Positions 34,052-42,300 of a DNA stretch of 64,000 bases are shown here, one piece after another. The translations under genes and the position numbers were made by a program. The DNA is taken from positions 222,531-286,530 of the forward strand of contig NZ_BCVA01000003.1 of NCBI RefSeq assembly GCF_001591505.1, given 5' to 3'. Positions within the stretch are counted from its first letter, which is position 1, and every line of letters begins with the position of its first letter. This DNA is from Neobacillus niacini NBRC 15566. Lineage in GTDB: Bacteria > Bacillota > Bacilli > Bacillales > Cytobacillaceae. The notes under the pieces were generated by a model. The model was not told the origin of the DNA. It saw nothing but the letters and a program-made list of their open reading frames with translations, and did no database searches.

Positions 34052-35632
34052 ATGTTTGCAGCAGGACAAAAGGAAATGCAGAAAATGGATCAGTATACGA
34101 TTGAAAAAATCGGCTTACCTGGTGTTGTGTTAATGGAAAATGCGGGAGCAAGAGTAGTGGAGGAAATACTCCAAAGTACAACCAGCAGCCGTCCGAGAGT
34201 GATTATTTTAGCAGGAGGCGGTAATAATGGCGGTGATGGTTTCGTCATTGCACGCAGGCTGTTTGATCATGGATTACATCCACAGGTGTGGCTATTAGTA
34301 GACCCTGTACGAATAAAAGGAGACGCTAAAATTCATTTTGAAATATACATAAAAAGAGGACTACCCCTATTTCACCTCGAAGAAAAGGGTTTAGAAATGC
34401 TTATGGATCAATTAAAACAAGCAGACATTATTATCGACGCGATACTAGGAACAGGTGTAAACGGTCCAGTCCGAGAACCTCTAAAAGACGTTATTTCGCT
34501 GGTCAATACATATGAAGGTAAGAAATCAATTATTTCAGTTGATATCCCATCCGGCGTTAGCAGTGATACCGGTAAAGTCGAGGGGGAAGCAATAAAAGCA
34601 TCGAAGACGGTTACCTTTGTGTTCCCTAAAAAAGGATTCTTTTTAAATGAAGGACCCCAACATATTGGTGAGTGGATGGCTGTAGACATTTCTGTACCGC
34701 CTACGATTGTCAAAGATTTAGCATTAGATTTACCTAAACTAATTACTGAGCCTCTCGCCAAGGCTGCAATTCCAATCCGGTCAAAACATGGTCATAAGGG
34801 CACTTTCGGTCATGTACTTATTCTAGGCGGTTCTCGTCAATACGTCGGTGATCCAATCTTCTCAGCAAAATCTGCCTTGCATACTGGAGCAGGACTAGTC
34901 ACTTTAGCCATACCAGAAACGATTTATCCAATGGCAGCTGCACAAAATCCTGAATCATTATTATTACCTTTATCAGCAGAGGATGGACATTTTGCTGAAA
35001 AGGCAATCGAGGAGCTAGCACCATTGTTAAATCAATATGACTGTGTGGCTATTGGGCCAGGAATAAGTAGATTTCCAAACGGAGAAGAGTGGATGAAAGC
35101 ATTATTTTCTAACCTGACCAATCAACCCGTTGTCATTGATGCAGACGCTCTTTACCTATTGAGTAATCAAAAGGATTTACTTAAGAACTATAAGGGTCAG
35201 GTAATCATGACTCCACACCCAGGAGAAATGTCAAAGCTGCTCAATATATCGGTTAAGGAAGTAGAAGGAAATCGACTTGAAATCGCGCGACAATTTGCCG
35301 AAGAGCATTCAATCTATTTACTTTTAAAAGGACATCGTTCTGTAATCGCAACACCATCGGGAGAGTTATACATTAATCCGCACGGCCATGATGCACTCGG
35401 AAAAGGTGGGAGCGGTGACATACTAACAGGTCTTATTGCGTCCTTTCTTGCTCAGGGAGCTTCACCTATAAACGCGCTTATTTCTGCAAGCTATTTACAT
35501 GCTCGTGCTGGTGAAGAAAGAGCAAAAGAATTGTCCAACTATGGTGTTATGCCTTTTGATATTATCGATGGGGTAAAGAGGCTCTTAAATGAAATACAGC
35601 ATTCATGTACTAAATTCTATACTTTGAACTAA
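34052..35632 (+). CDS. nnr: Bifunctional NAD(P)H-hydrate epimerase/dehydratase
   Basis: About 526 residues in two domains. The N-terminal NnrE epimerase domain (about 1-215) has VVLMENAGARVV and ILAGGGNNGGDGFVIARRL. The C-terminal NnrD dehydratase domain (about 240-510) is a ribokinase-like fold with GHKGTFGHVLILGGS, TGAGLVTLAIP, VIDADALYLL, MTPHPGEM and GKGGSGDILTGLIA. Together they repair the damaged hydrates NADHX and NADPHX. The frame runs back to GTG 34043, but ATG 34052 is 5 bases from GGAGTGA and is chosen. In many Bacillus species this gene sits near acpS; it does not do so here. Confidence 0.93.
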   Translation: MFAAGQKEMQKMDQYTIEKIGLPGVVLMENAGARVVEEILQSTTSSRPRVIILAGGGNNGGDGFVIARRLFDHGLHPQVWLLVDPVRIKGDAKIHFEIYIKRGLPLFHLEEKGLEMLMDQLKQADIIIDAILGTGVNGPVREPLKDVISLVNTYEGKKSIISVDIPSGVSSDTGKVEGEAIKASKTVTFVFPKKGFFLNEGPQHIGEWMAVDISVPPTIVKDLALDLPKLITEPLAKAAIPIRSKHGHKGTFGHVLILGGSRQYVGDPIFSAKSALHTGAGLVTLAIPETIYPMAAAQNPESLLLPLSAEDGHFAEKAIEELAPLLNQYDCVAIGPGISRFPNGEEWMKALFSNLTNQPVVIDADALYLLSNQKDLLKNYKGQVIMTPHPGEMSKLLNISVKEVEGNRLEIARQFAEEHSIYLLLKGHRSVIATPSGELYINPHGHDALGKGGSGDILTGLIASFLAQGASPINALISASYLHARAGEERAKELSNYGVMPFDIIDGVKRLLNEIQHSCTKFYTLN

Positions 35633-35667
35633 AATAGAAAAAGGAAAAAGATTCAGGAGTTGATTTC

Positions 35668-35694
35668 ATGTATATGGTAAGACCCCCTTGTTAA
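35668..35694 (+). CDS. Eight-codon leader peptide MYMVRPPC upstream of an MFS exporter
   Basis: ATG-TAT-ATG-GTA-AGA-CCC-CCT-TGT-TAA with CAGGAG 8 bases before the ATG. The peptide ends Arg-Pro-Pro-Cys; consecutive prolines are slow to translate and Arg-Pro-Pro contexts are prone to stalling. It lies 79 bp before the MFS start, and the intervening RNA folds into a hairpin over the MFS ribosome site. This is the arrangement of drug-inducible translational attenuators (cat, erm leaders). The call is from sequence logic; expression is not shown. Confidence 0.6.
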   Translation: MYMVRPPC

Positions 35695-35718
35695 TCTAAA
35701 AAGAAAACCATTCGTCCA

Positions 35719-35760
35719 CCTCCTTTAATTTCTCCATTAAAAAAGAGAAAAAAAAGGAGG
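35719..35760 (+). promoter_or_regulatory. Ribosome-site-sequestering hairpin (translational attenuator) of the MFS gene
   Basis: CCTCCTTT (35719-35726) pairs with AAAGGAGG (35753-35760) and TTTCTC (35729-35734) with GAGAAA (35745-35750), with a 2x2 AA internal loop and a 10-base apical loop. The 3' arm is the Shine-Dalgarno sequence of the exporter, 13 bases before its ATG. No T tract follows, so control would act on translation. Confidence 0.7.
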
Positions 35761-35773
35761 AGCCAATTAGAGA

Positions 35774-36940
35774 ATGGATAATAACGTAAATAAGCTTTAC
35801 CTAATTATTTTTTTTCATAACCTTATCCCGGCATACGTAATCGAAAGATTATTTTGGGAGCAGCGGGGTATGACCGTATTGATGGTCGTTCTTTGCGAAA
35901 TTATCTATGCAGTCAGTGTTGTCATATTTGAAATACCGACAGGCGTTTTTGCCGACAAATTTGGCAGAAAAACACTACTCATTTTTGGGGCAGTTTTATC
36001 GGTGTTTGAATTTGTTATTCTGCTGTTTGCCTATCATTTTTGGACATTTGCTTTGGTTGTCTTTCTTGCAGGTATTTCGAGGGCATGTACAAGTGGTGCC
36101 ATGAATGCACTTCTATATGACTCCCTGTTGACAGTCAAAAAACAATCGTCCTTTGAGAAAATTGTTGGCAGAATGAATTCAATTGATTTCTTCGCTTCAA
36201 TACTTGCAGCATTATCAGGAAGTATCCTTGCAAAGTATTTTGGATTTGAATTCAACTATATGGTCTCAGTAGCGAGTATGTTTCTTGCATTGATACTTAC
36301 ATTCCTGCTTAAGGAATCAGTAAGGAATAGTATTCAAGTAACGAAAGAGAAAAATAAGCAGATGTTTATAGTTTACGTTCGAAAATCTGTCTCTTTCTAT
36401 AAAACCAATCCAAGGGTCGTTACCATCCTTACGCAAGCAATGGGTATTGCAGCCTGCATAACCTATTTAGATGAGTTTTGGCAGCTTTATTTAGATGAGA
36501 TTGGCTATTCTGTACTTTTTTTCGGGCTATTTTCAGCCTGTATTTCGCTGGCAAGAATTCCAGGGAATTTATTAGCGGCTTCTTTGCTTACCTATTTTAA
36601 GGCACAATCAATCATTCTCTTTATACTGGGTGTCACCACTGTTGGCTTTTTCATGACAGCCATTTTTCCAGGCCCAATCGGCATAATCATGATCCTGCTA
36701 ATATTTTTAGCCAGCGGGGTGATAGATCCAGTTGTAACTGGTTATCTCCATCATCATGGGAGTTCAGAAATAAGAGCGACAATAGAGTCGATTCAATCTT
36801 TAATTGAGAGTATTATAACCTTTACAGTTGGTATCGGTTTTGGTATCATGTCATCAAGTTTCTCCATTCTCTCAGGATTTGTATTTTTAGGAGCAATAGC
36901 GTGTCTATTTTTCTTTTACTTTTTAAAAAAGGCTTTGTAA
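35774..36940 (+). CDS. MFS transporter, probable drug exporter under leader-peptide control
   Basis: 388 residues with about 12 membrane segments. The MFS motif A between helices 2 and 3 reads GVFADKFGRKTLL, preceded by EIPTG. The remaining sequence has no substrate-specific motif that I recognise. Length and layout fit 12-helix MFS efflux pumps of the Bacillota. The preceding short leader ORF and hairpin suggest that expression is induced by a ribosome-targeting compound, which would make it an antibiotic exporter; this is inference. It is a single-gene unit with a terminator at 36949. Confidence 0.85.
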   Translation: MDNNVNKLYLIIFFHNLIPAYVIERLFWEQRGMTVLMVVLCEIIYAVSVVIFEIPTGVFADKFGRKTLLIFGAVLSVFEFVILLFAYHFWTFALVVFLAGISRACTSGAMNALLYDSLLTVKKQSSFEKIVGRMNSIDFFASILAALSGSILAKYFGFEFNYMVSVASMFLALILTFLLKESVRNSIQVTKEKNKQMFIVYVRKSVSFYKTNPRVVTILTQAMGIAACITYLDEFWQLYLDEIGYSVLFFGLFSACISLARIPGNLLAASLLTYFKAQSIILFILGVTTVGFFMTAIFPGPIGIIMILLIFLASGVIDPVVTGYLHHHGSSEIRATIESIQSLIESIITFTVGIGFGIMSSSFSILSGFVFLGAIACLFFFYFLKKAL

Positions 36941-36948
36941 AAATCTAG

Positions 36949-36979
36949 AAGCCATCCTTCGGGGTGGTTTTAGTTTTTA
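36949..36979 (+). terminator. Rho-independent terminator of the MFS gene
   Basis: Stem AAGCCATCC / GGGTGGTTTT around a TTCG tetraloop-like turn, then AGTTTTT. Confidence 0.85.
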
Positions 36980-37064
36980 CACCGTTTTTTAGTTGAAACC
37001 TATTAACCTATTAAACCGTCTTTAATTTTGAAGCACCTTAGAAATTTGATTAGGAGTGATTGAT

Positions 37065-37985
37065 ATGAAGCATTTTTATAAGTTGACTGCATTTGCTGTT
37101 ATTTTGACATTACTAGTGTCTTTAAGCAGTACAAGCAAGGTGTTTGCCGATAGTAATGGTAATACTGAAGAGAGTATCAATGAAAAGTTTGGTCTGCCGA
37201 TTGTTGTCTATGGGGAAGCATTATCACAGGCTCAAAAGGATGAAGTAAGAGAGTTATTAAAGGTTAATGATACGAGTAAGGTTAAAGAAATTATAGTAAC
37301 GGGACAAGATCTAGTTAAATATATTAAAGGTGATGCACACTCTAATATGTATTCCTCGGCTAAAATCACACGTAAGGATTCGGGTGAAGGACTGGTTATT
37401 AATCAGGTAACACCTGAAAATATTACAGAGGTTACCGATGAAATGTACGCAAATGCCCTATTGACAGCTGGTATACAAGACGCAGTCGTGGATGTTGCTT
37501 CACCTGTTAAAGTTAGTGGTCACTCTGCATTAGTTGGTATTTATAAGGCCTATGATGAAGGTGAAGGCGCAAGTTTAGACCTGGAGCGGACAGAGGTTGC
37601 CAATGAGGAATTAAACTTGGCTACTGATTTAGCGAAAAAAGAAGGACTCGATCAGGATAAAGTAAGTGAGCTGTTAACAGAGATTAAAAAGGAAATCGCC
37701 GATCAAAACCCTGCAACGAAAGAAGAGCTTGCTGCCATTATTGATGAAAAGTTAAAAACGCTAGAAATCAGCTTAAGTCCCGAAGACCGCCAGCTGTTAC
37801 TAGACTTATTTGAAAAAATGAGAAATTTAAATATTAACTTTGATAATGTTAAATCACAGCTTGAAAATCTAACTCAGGATATCAAAAACCGTATTGAGGA
37901 AGCAGTTGGTGATAAGAACTTCTTACAGCAAGTAGCTGATTTCTTCAAACAATTAATAGAAAGTATTAAAAGTATATTCTCTTAA
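37065..37985 (+). CDS. Secreted YpuA-like DUF1002 protein
   Basis: 306 residues with a cleavable signal peptide (hydrophobic core about 8-22, VFA-D cleavage near 28). The DUF1002 core lies at about 40-190 (GLPIVVYGEALS, VTGQDLVKYI, SSAKITRK, EGLVINQVTPENITEVTDEMYANALLTAGI, GHSALVGIYKAYDE). An acidic/helical C-terminal part (about 190-306) follows. B. subtilis YpuA has this layout; its role is unknown but it is extracytoplasmic. ATG 37065 is placed 8 bases from AGGAG; the in-frame GTG at 37056 overlaps that site. Confidence 0.85.
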   Translation: MKHFYKLTAFAVILTLLVSLSSTSKVFADSNGNTEESINEKFGLPIVVYGEALSQAQKDEVRELLKVNDTSKVKEIIVTGQDLVKYIKGDAHSNMYSSAKITRKDSGEGLVINQVTPENITEVTDEMYANALLTAGIQDAVVDVASPVKVSGHSALVGIYKAYDEGEGASLDLERTEVANEELNLATDLAKKEGLDQDKVSELLTEIKKEIADQNPATKEELAAIIDEKLKTLEISLSPEDRQLLLDLFEKMRNLNINFDNVKSQLENLTQDIKNRIEEAVGDKNFLQQVADFFKQLIESIKSIFS

Positions 37986-37989
37986 TCTT

Positions 37990-38020
37990 AAGGCTCAGTC
38001 ATTGCTGAGCCTTTTGTTTG
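37990..38020 (+). terminator. Rho-independent terminator of the DUF1002 gene
   Basis: Perfect 9-bp stem AAGGCTCAG / CTGAGCCTT with a 6-base loop and TTGTTTGT tail. Confidence 0.88.
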
Positions 38021-38113
38021 TAATGAAATTTTAATGATAAAAAAAAGAGGAATGACATCAGGACTATATAAAAATCCCCATTTTTTTGTTAAAATAGTAT
38101 TTAAGGAAAAAGT

Positions 38114-38122
38114 TTCGACAAA
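38114..38122 (-). promoter_or_regulatory. Perfect Spo0A box upstream of ftsZ
   Basis: TTCGACAAA is the reverse complement of the consensus 0A box TTTGTCGAA (9/9). A sigma-H-like pair, TAAGGAAAA (38102-38110) and ATTCAAT (38123-38129), flanks it with one mismatch each, so the box may sit inside a sporulation promoter. A sigma-A-like TAAAAT is at 38090-38095. Sign of control (activation or repression) is not clear. Confidence 0.5.
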
Positions 38123-38264
38123 ATTCAATGAAAATCTGCTTTAGTTAGATTATAGTACATACTAGCATAATAAATCTGCTATTAGCTTGAGTTATCTAAA
38201 CATAAACATTTGAATTATTTGAATTTTGAATAATGAACTATTAGGGAGCAGGAGGAATTCTATC

Positions 38265-39407
38265 GTGTGGGATTTTGAAATGGACATAGATCAAGTTGCA
38301 AGAATAAAAGTAATCGGTGTTGGCGGCGGCGGTAATAACGCTGTAAACCGTATGATAGAAGACGGTGTTCAAGGTGTTGAATTTATCGCAGTTAATACAG
38401 ATGCGCAAGCACTTAAACTATCAAAAGCAGAAATTAAAATGCAAATCGGTGCGAACCTAACAAGGGGGTTAGGTGCTGGTGCCAATCCAGAGGTCGGCAG
38501 AAATGCAGTTGAGGAAAGTAGAAAGCAGATCCAAGAAGTACTAAAGGGAGCAGATATGGTCTTTGTTACTGCAGGTATGGGCGGAGGAACCGGGACTGGA
38601 GCTGCACCAGCGATTGCCCAGATCTCCCGCGAGCTTGGTGCTTTAACCATTGGTGTTGTGACACGCCCATTCGGATTTGAAGGTCGTAAACGTTCAACGA
38701 ATGCAGCTGCTGGAATTGATTTAATGCGTGAAGCAGTGGATACCTTGATTATTGTTCCAAACGATAAACTATTGCAAATCGTAGATAAAAAGACTCCTAT
38801 GATTCAAGCATTCCGTGAGGCCGATAACGTGCTCAGACAAGGTGTACAAGGAATTTCCGATTTAATCGCGGTACCTGGATTAATAAACCTCGATTTCGCA
38901 GACGTGAAAACGATTATGTCTAATCAAGGGACGGCATTAATGGGTATCGGCATGGCGAAAGGTAAGGACCGCGCTGTGGAAGCAGCGAAGAAGGCTATTT
39001 CAAGTCCGTTGTTAGAAACTTCTATCGATGGCGCTCAGGGTGTCCTCATGAACATCACTGGCGGCAGCAATTTAAGTTTATATGAAGTTCAAGAGGCAGC
39101 TGATATCGTTTCTTCTGCTGCGGACAAGGAATTAAACATGATCTTTGGATCAATTATCAATGAAGACTTAAAAGATGAAATTATGATTACGGTAATCGCG
39201 ACAGGGTTTACAGAGACAGAATTATCTTCTAAAAAGAACACAGTGAGTCCTTCACGGGATATTACTTCAAGACCACAATCTCAGGGAATCTCTCGACGTG
39301 AGCAGAATATTCAAGAAGACCCTGCGCCTAGCCAGGACAGACAAAGACAGCATTCTGAAGATACGTTGGATATTCCTACATTCCTGCGTAATCGTAATCG
39401 AAGATAA
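38265..39407 (+). CDS. ftsZ: Cell division GTPase FtsZ, located outside the division cluster
   Basis: 380 residues from a GTG start with AGGAGG 9 bases upstream; the first residues then align with the B. subtilis FtsZ start. GTP-binding motifs [16 protein letters not shown] and [12 protein letters not shown] and the T7 loop [11 protein letters not shown] are intact. A short variable linker leads to the full C-terminal peptide [12 protein letters not shown] that binds FtsA, SepF and EzrA. It should polymerise into the Z ring. In Bacillus ftsZ normally follows ftsA in the dcw cluster; here it stands alone between a DUF1002 gene and proline dehydrogenase, each separated by terminators. It is therefore probably a second ftsZ. 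Confidence 0.95.
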   Translation: MWDFEMDIDQVARIKVIGVGGGGNNAVNRMIEDGVQGVEFIAVNTDAQALKLSKAEIKMQIGANLTRGLGAGANPEVGRNAVEESRKQIQEVLKGADMVFVTAGMGGGTGTGAAPAIAQISRELGALTIGVVTRPFGFEGRKRSTNAAAGIDLMREAVDTLIIVPNDKLLQIVDKKTPMIQAFREADNVLRQGVQGISDLIAVPGLINLDFADVKTIMSNQGTALMGIGMAKGKDRAVEAAKKAISSPLLETSIDGAQGVLMNITGGSNLSLYEVQEAADIVSSAADKELNMIFGSIINEDLKDEIMITVIATGFTETELSSKKNTVSPSRDITSRPQSQGISRREQNIQEDPAPSQDRQRQHSEDTLDIPTFLRNRNRR

Positions 39408-39418
39408 AAGCAAAAATA

Positions 39419-39451
39419 AGGCTGCTGAGAATAAACTCGGCAGCCTATTTT
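39419..39451 (+). terminator. Rho-independent terminator of ftsZ
   Basis: 11-bp stem AGGCTGCTGAG / CTCGGCAGCCT (one G-T pair) with a 6-base loop and ATTTT tail. Confidence 0.88.
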
Positions 39452-39475
39452 AGACCGAAAAATAATTGCTAATGA

Positions 39476-39484
39476 TTCGACAAA
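39476..39484 (-). promoter_or_regulatory. Perfect Spo0A box upstream of proline dehydrogenase
   Basis: TTCGACAAA (9/9 on the minus strand). It lies 38 bp before an extended -10 TGCTAAAAT (39520-39528), so about -59 to -51, a distance compatible with activation. Confidence 0.55.
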
Positions 39485-39562
39485 ATTTTAAAAACTTTAA
39501 GCAGAACTAAAAGTATTTATGCTAAAATAATAGTGAAATAACAACAGCAAGGAGAAATCGCT

Positions 39563-40552
39563 ATGTTGAAAGATATTTTTATAGGCTTATCTCAAAATCA
39601 ACTTTTAAATAATGCTGCTAAAAAGTATGGCTTAAAAATGGGTGCACAAAGTGTAGTTGCAGGTACCAATATCGATGAAGTAATCCAAAGTATCAAAGAA
39701 CTCAATGCACACGGTATCTCTTGTACCGTTGATAACCTAGGTGAATTCATCTTTAAAGAAGAAGAGGCCACTGAAGCAAAAGAACAGATTCTTAACGTTA
39801 TTGAAGCGATTCATGAGCATAAAGTCAATGCCCATATATCTTTAAAACCAACGCAATTAGGTTTGGATATCGAATACGGATTCTGCCTAAGCAACTTAAG
39901 AGAAATTGTTGAACGAGCAAACAACTACGGCATTTTTGTAAACGTTGACATGGAAGATACCGGTCACCTCCAGCCGACTTTTGATCTTTTGGATGATTTA
40001 TCAAAGGAATACGACAATGTCGGAACTGTTATTCAAGCTTATTTACTTCGTGCTGATGAATACTTGGAAAAATACAAAAACTACCGTATGCGGATTGTAA
40101 AAGGTGCTTATAAGGAGCCCGCTGAATACGCTTACCAAAATAAAAACGAGATTGACGCTAATTTTATTAAACTTATTGAATGGCATTTGTTAAACGGAAA
40201 ATTTACATCAATCGCTACACATGATCACAATGTCATAAACCACGTAAAGTCATTTGTAAAAAAGAACAACATTCCGAAGGATCAGTATGAGTTTCAAATG
40301 CTTTATGGTTTTAGAAAAGACATGCAGCTGCAACTGGCTAAAGAAGGATATAATTTCTGCACTTATGTTCCTTTCGGCAATGACTGGTATGGTTATTTCA
40401 TGAGACGTTTGGCGGAAAGACCGCAGAATTTAAATCTTGTTGCTAAGCAAGTATTTAACAAGAAGACAAATACCATAATAGGTGTAGCTGCGGGTGCATT
40501 TTTGTTAGGTCGATTGACGAAGAATTCGAATAAGAATAAGAAACGTAAATAG
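39563..40552 (+). CDS. Proline dehydrogenase
   Basis: 329 residues, close to the roughly 300 of monofunctional Bacillus PutB/FadM. FAD and proline-site segments are visible: SLKPTQLGLDIEYG, FVNVDMED, VIQAYLLRADEYL, RIVKGAYKEP, SIATHDHNVINHV, FQMLYGFRKDMQL, YVPFGNDWYGYFMRRLAERPQN. It oxidises proline to pyrroline-5-carboxylate at the membrane, feeding electrons to quinone. The C-terminus adds a hydrophobic glycine/alanine segment and a Lys/Asn tail that may aid membrane contact. No P5C dehydrogenase gene is adjacent. AAGGAG precedes the ATG, and the upstream Spo0A box suggests control at the end of growth. Confidence 0.92.
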   Translation: MLKDIFIGLSQNQLLNNAAKKYGLKMGAQSVVAGTNIDEVIQSIKELNAHGISCTVDNLGEFIFKEEEATEAKEQILNVIEAIHEHKVNAHISLKPTQLGLDIEYGFCLSNLREIVERANNYGIFVNVDMEDTGHLQPTFDLLDDLSKEYDNVGTVIQAYLLRADEYLEKYKNYRMRIVKGAYKEPAEYAYQNKNEIDANFIKLIEWHLLNGKFTSIATHDHNVINHVKSFVKKNNIPKDQYEFQMLYGFRKDMQLQLAKEGYNFCTYVPFGNDWYGYFMRRLAERPQNLNLVAKQVFNKKTNTIIGVAAGAFLLGRLTKNSNKNKKRK

Positions 40553-40560
40553 TAACGTAA

Positions 40561-40604
40561 AAACTCCTTTCAAATGAAAGGGGTTTCTTTTTTTTTTTTT
40601 TTTT
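40561..40604 (+). terminator. Rho-independent terminator of proline dehydrogenase
   Basis: 12-bp stem AAACTCCTTTCA / TGAAAGGGGTTT with a minimal 2-base loop and a 17-T run after one C. The long homopolymer may carry a length error. Confidence 0.85.
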
Positions 40605-40640
40605 GAATCAAATAGGTCTAAAGAACTATTATTGTAAAAA

Positions 40641-40669
40641 TTGACAAGTTTGTACCGGCTGAATAATAA
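40641..40669 (+). promoter_or_regulatory. Promoter of the TRAP transporter genes
   Basis: Perfect TTGACA (40641-40646), 17 bp, TAATAA (40664-40669), 44 bp before the TAXI gene start. Confidence 0.65.
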
Positions 40670-40712
40670 GTATTGATTGATGGACGGCAATTTATAAAAA
40701 GGGGGAATTTTT

Positions 40713-41705
40713 ATGAAAAAGAAAAGGTTATATCTCTCAATGGTCATTCTCTTAACACTCTCTATGATTCTAGCAGCTTGCGGAAACAAAGAGGAGGGCG
40801 GAGAAAAGCCTGCAAAGGAAGGGGAGGAAAAGCCACAATTTATTAGTATTCTAACAGGGGGTACTGGTGGAACTTATTATCCATTAGGCGGCTCCTTTGC
40901 TGAGATTATTAAAGATGAAACAGGTATTGATGCGAATGCTGAAACGAGTGGAGCTTCAGCTGAGAACATGACCACCCTTAAGAATGGAGATGCCGAAATT
41001 GCTTTTTCCCAAACAGATATCGCTTCGTATGCTGTTGAAGGAAAATTAATGTTTGAAAACAATAAGGTTGATAATGTAAAGGCAATTGCTACCTTATATC
41101 CGGAAACGGTACAAATCGTTACCACAAAAGAATCAGGGATAACATCCGTTGAAGATCTAAAGGGTAAAAAGGTGTCAGTAGGTGCACCTGGTTCAGGCAC
41201 AGTCGCCAATGCTGAACAAATTCTAGAAGTACATGGCATGACATTCGATGATATTAATAAACAAGATTTATCATTTGATGAGTCTACACAAGGGATTCAA
41301 GATGGTACGATTGACGCGGCTTTTGTAACAGCAGGAACGCCGACAGGGGCGGTTGAAAGCCTTGGTGCAACCGAGAATGTAGTTATTGTGCCAATTGAAC
41401 AAGATAAAATCGAAGCGATAATCAAGAAATATCCATTCTACGTAAAAGAAGAGGTACCTGCTGGAACGTATGGATTGGAGTCTGCTGTAACAACCGTGGC
41501 TGTTCAAGCAATGTTAGTAGCGAGCAGCGATCTTAGTGATGAGGTTGTTTATAACATTACCAAAGCAATCTTTGAAAATCTTGATAAAGTAACTCATGCC
41601 AAAGGGAAATTAATTAAGGTCGAGAACGCATTAAACGGCGTGGGGATTGAAGTTCATTCTGGCGCACAAAAATACTTTGATGAAAAAGGGATTAAAGCAC
41701 AGTAA
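40713..41705 (+). CDS. TAXI-family TRAP transporter substrate-binding lipoprotein
   Basis: 330 residues with a lipoprotein signal (LAAC, Cys23). The mature domain starts with SILTGGTGGTYYPLGGSFAEII and has ETSGASAENMTTLKNGDAEIAFSQTD, the signature of the TAXI (TRAP-associated extracytoplasmic immunogenic) family. The middle has GKKVSVGAPGSGT. TAXI proteins bind organic acids such as glutamate or other dicarboxylates for TRAP importers. It is the first gene of a three-gene set with DUF1850 and the fused permease. The gap to the next gene holds a small GCCGGC-type hairpin that may lower downstream expression. Confidence 0.9.
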   Translation: MKKKRLYLSMVILLTLSMILAACGNKEEGGEKPAKEGEEKPQFISILTGGTGGTYYPLGGSFAEIIKDETGIDANAETSGASAENMTTLKNGDAEIAFSQTDIASYAVEGKLMFENNKVDNVKAIATLYPETVQIVTTKESGITSVEDLKGKKVSVGAPGSGTVANAEQILEVHGMTFDDINKQDLSFDESTQGIQDGTIDAAFVTAGTPTGAVESLGATENVVIVPIEQDKIEAIIKKYPFYVKEEVPAGTYGLESAVTTVAVQAMLVASSDLSDEVVYNITKAIFENLDKVTHAKGKLIKVENALNGVGIEVHSGAQKYFDEKGIKAQ

Positions 41706-41778
41706 AAGATTTGTTTGTGGATGAATTGGCCGGCAGAATAGAAGCCGGCCTCCTTTTCTATCAGAAAGGGAGGGGGAA

Positions 41779-42300
41779 ATGCGTATATTAAGACCTATAC
41801 AATATCTATTAACCTTTTTCATTATCGTATTCATTTTAGCACTCATACCTTACCAAAAAGCGATTGTCTTCCAGCCAAATCACAGCAATGCGAAATTTAC
41901 TTACATTCCTGTAAGAAATGAAACATATTTTGCTATCAAATACACCCATTCCATTCATTTATCAGATGTGGTTGAAAGTTATAGAATTACTCGCGACGAT
42001 AGAATTCGACAATATGAGCTGATGTATGAGGAGTTTGCAATTGGTATGCCCTCCAATGCTGATAATGGAGAAACATTCGAACAAAAAAATGGTGCCTATT
42101 ACATCAAGAACATGAAACGAGATTTTCCTTACTTTCATTTAAGAATCGGACAGGTTCGTGCTAATCATAGAGTGATTTTTAAAAATAGGGAATACCCATT
42201 ATCCCGTTCAATAAGTCCTGGCACGTCTGTTAAAGTAGAAATCCGTAAATTGAATTTTTTTAAGCAATGGAAAGGAGTGAATATCCTTGAGTCACTATGA
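41779..42300 (+). CDS. DUF1850 membrane-anchored TRAP accessory protein
   Basis: 173 residues with one N-terminal membrane segment (about 8-26) and an extracytoplasmic domain with IKYTHSIHLSDVVESYRI and YEEFAIGMPSNADNGETF, typical of DUF1850. The family is found almost only between TAXI proteins and fused TRAP permeases, so an accessory role in the transporter is likely, though the mechanism is unknown. Its 3' end overlaps the permease gene by 14 bp. GGGAGGGGG precedes the ATG. Confidence 0.85.
   Translation: MRILRPIQYLLTFFIIVFILALIPYQKAIVFQPNHSNAKFTYIPVRNETYFAIKYTHSIHLSDVVESYRITRDDRIRQYELMYEEFAIGMPSNADNGETFEQKNGAYYIKNMKRDFPYFHLRIGQVRANHRVIFKNREYPLSRSISPGTSVKVEIRKLNFFKQWKGVNILESL

Noticed and set aside
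38265..39407. FtsZ-like gene as a tubulin-like plasmid or phage TubZ
   Set aside because: The sequence closely follows chromosomal Bacillus FtsZ and includes the canonical C-terminal DIPTFLRNR peptide.
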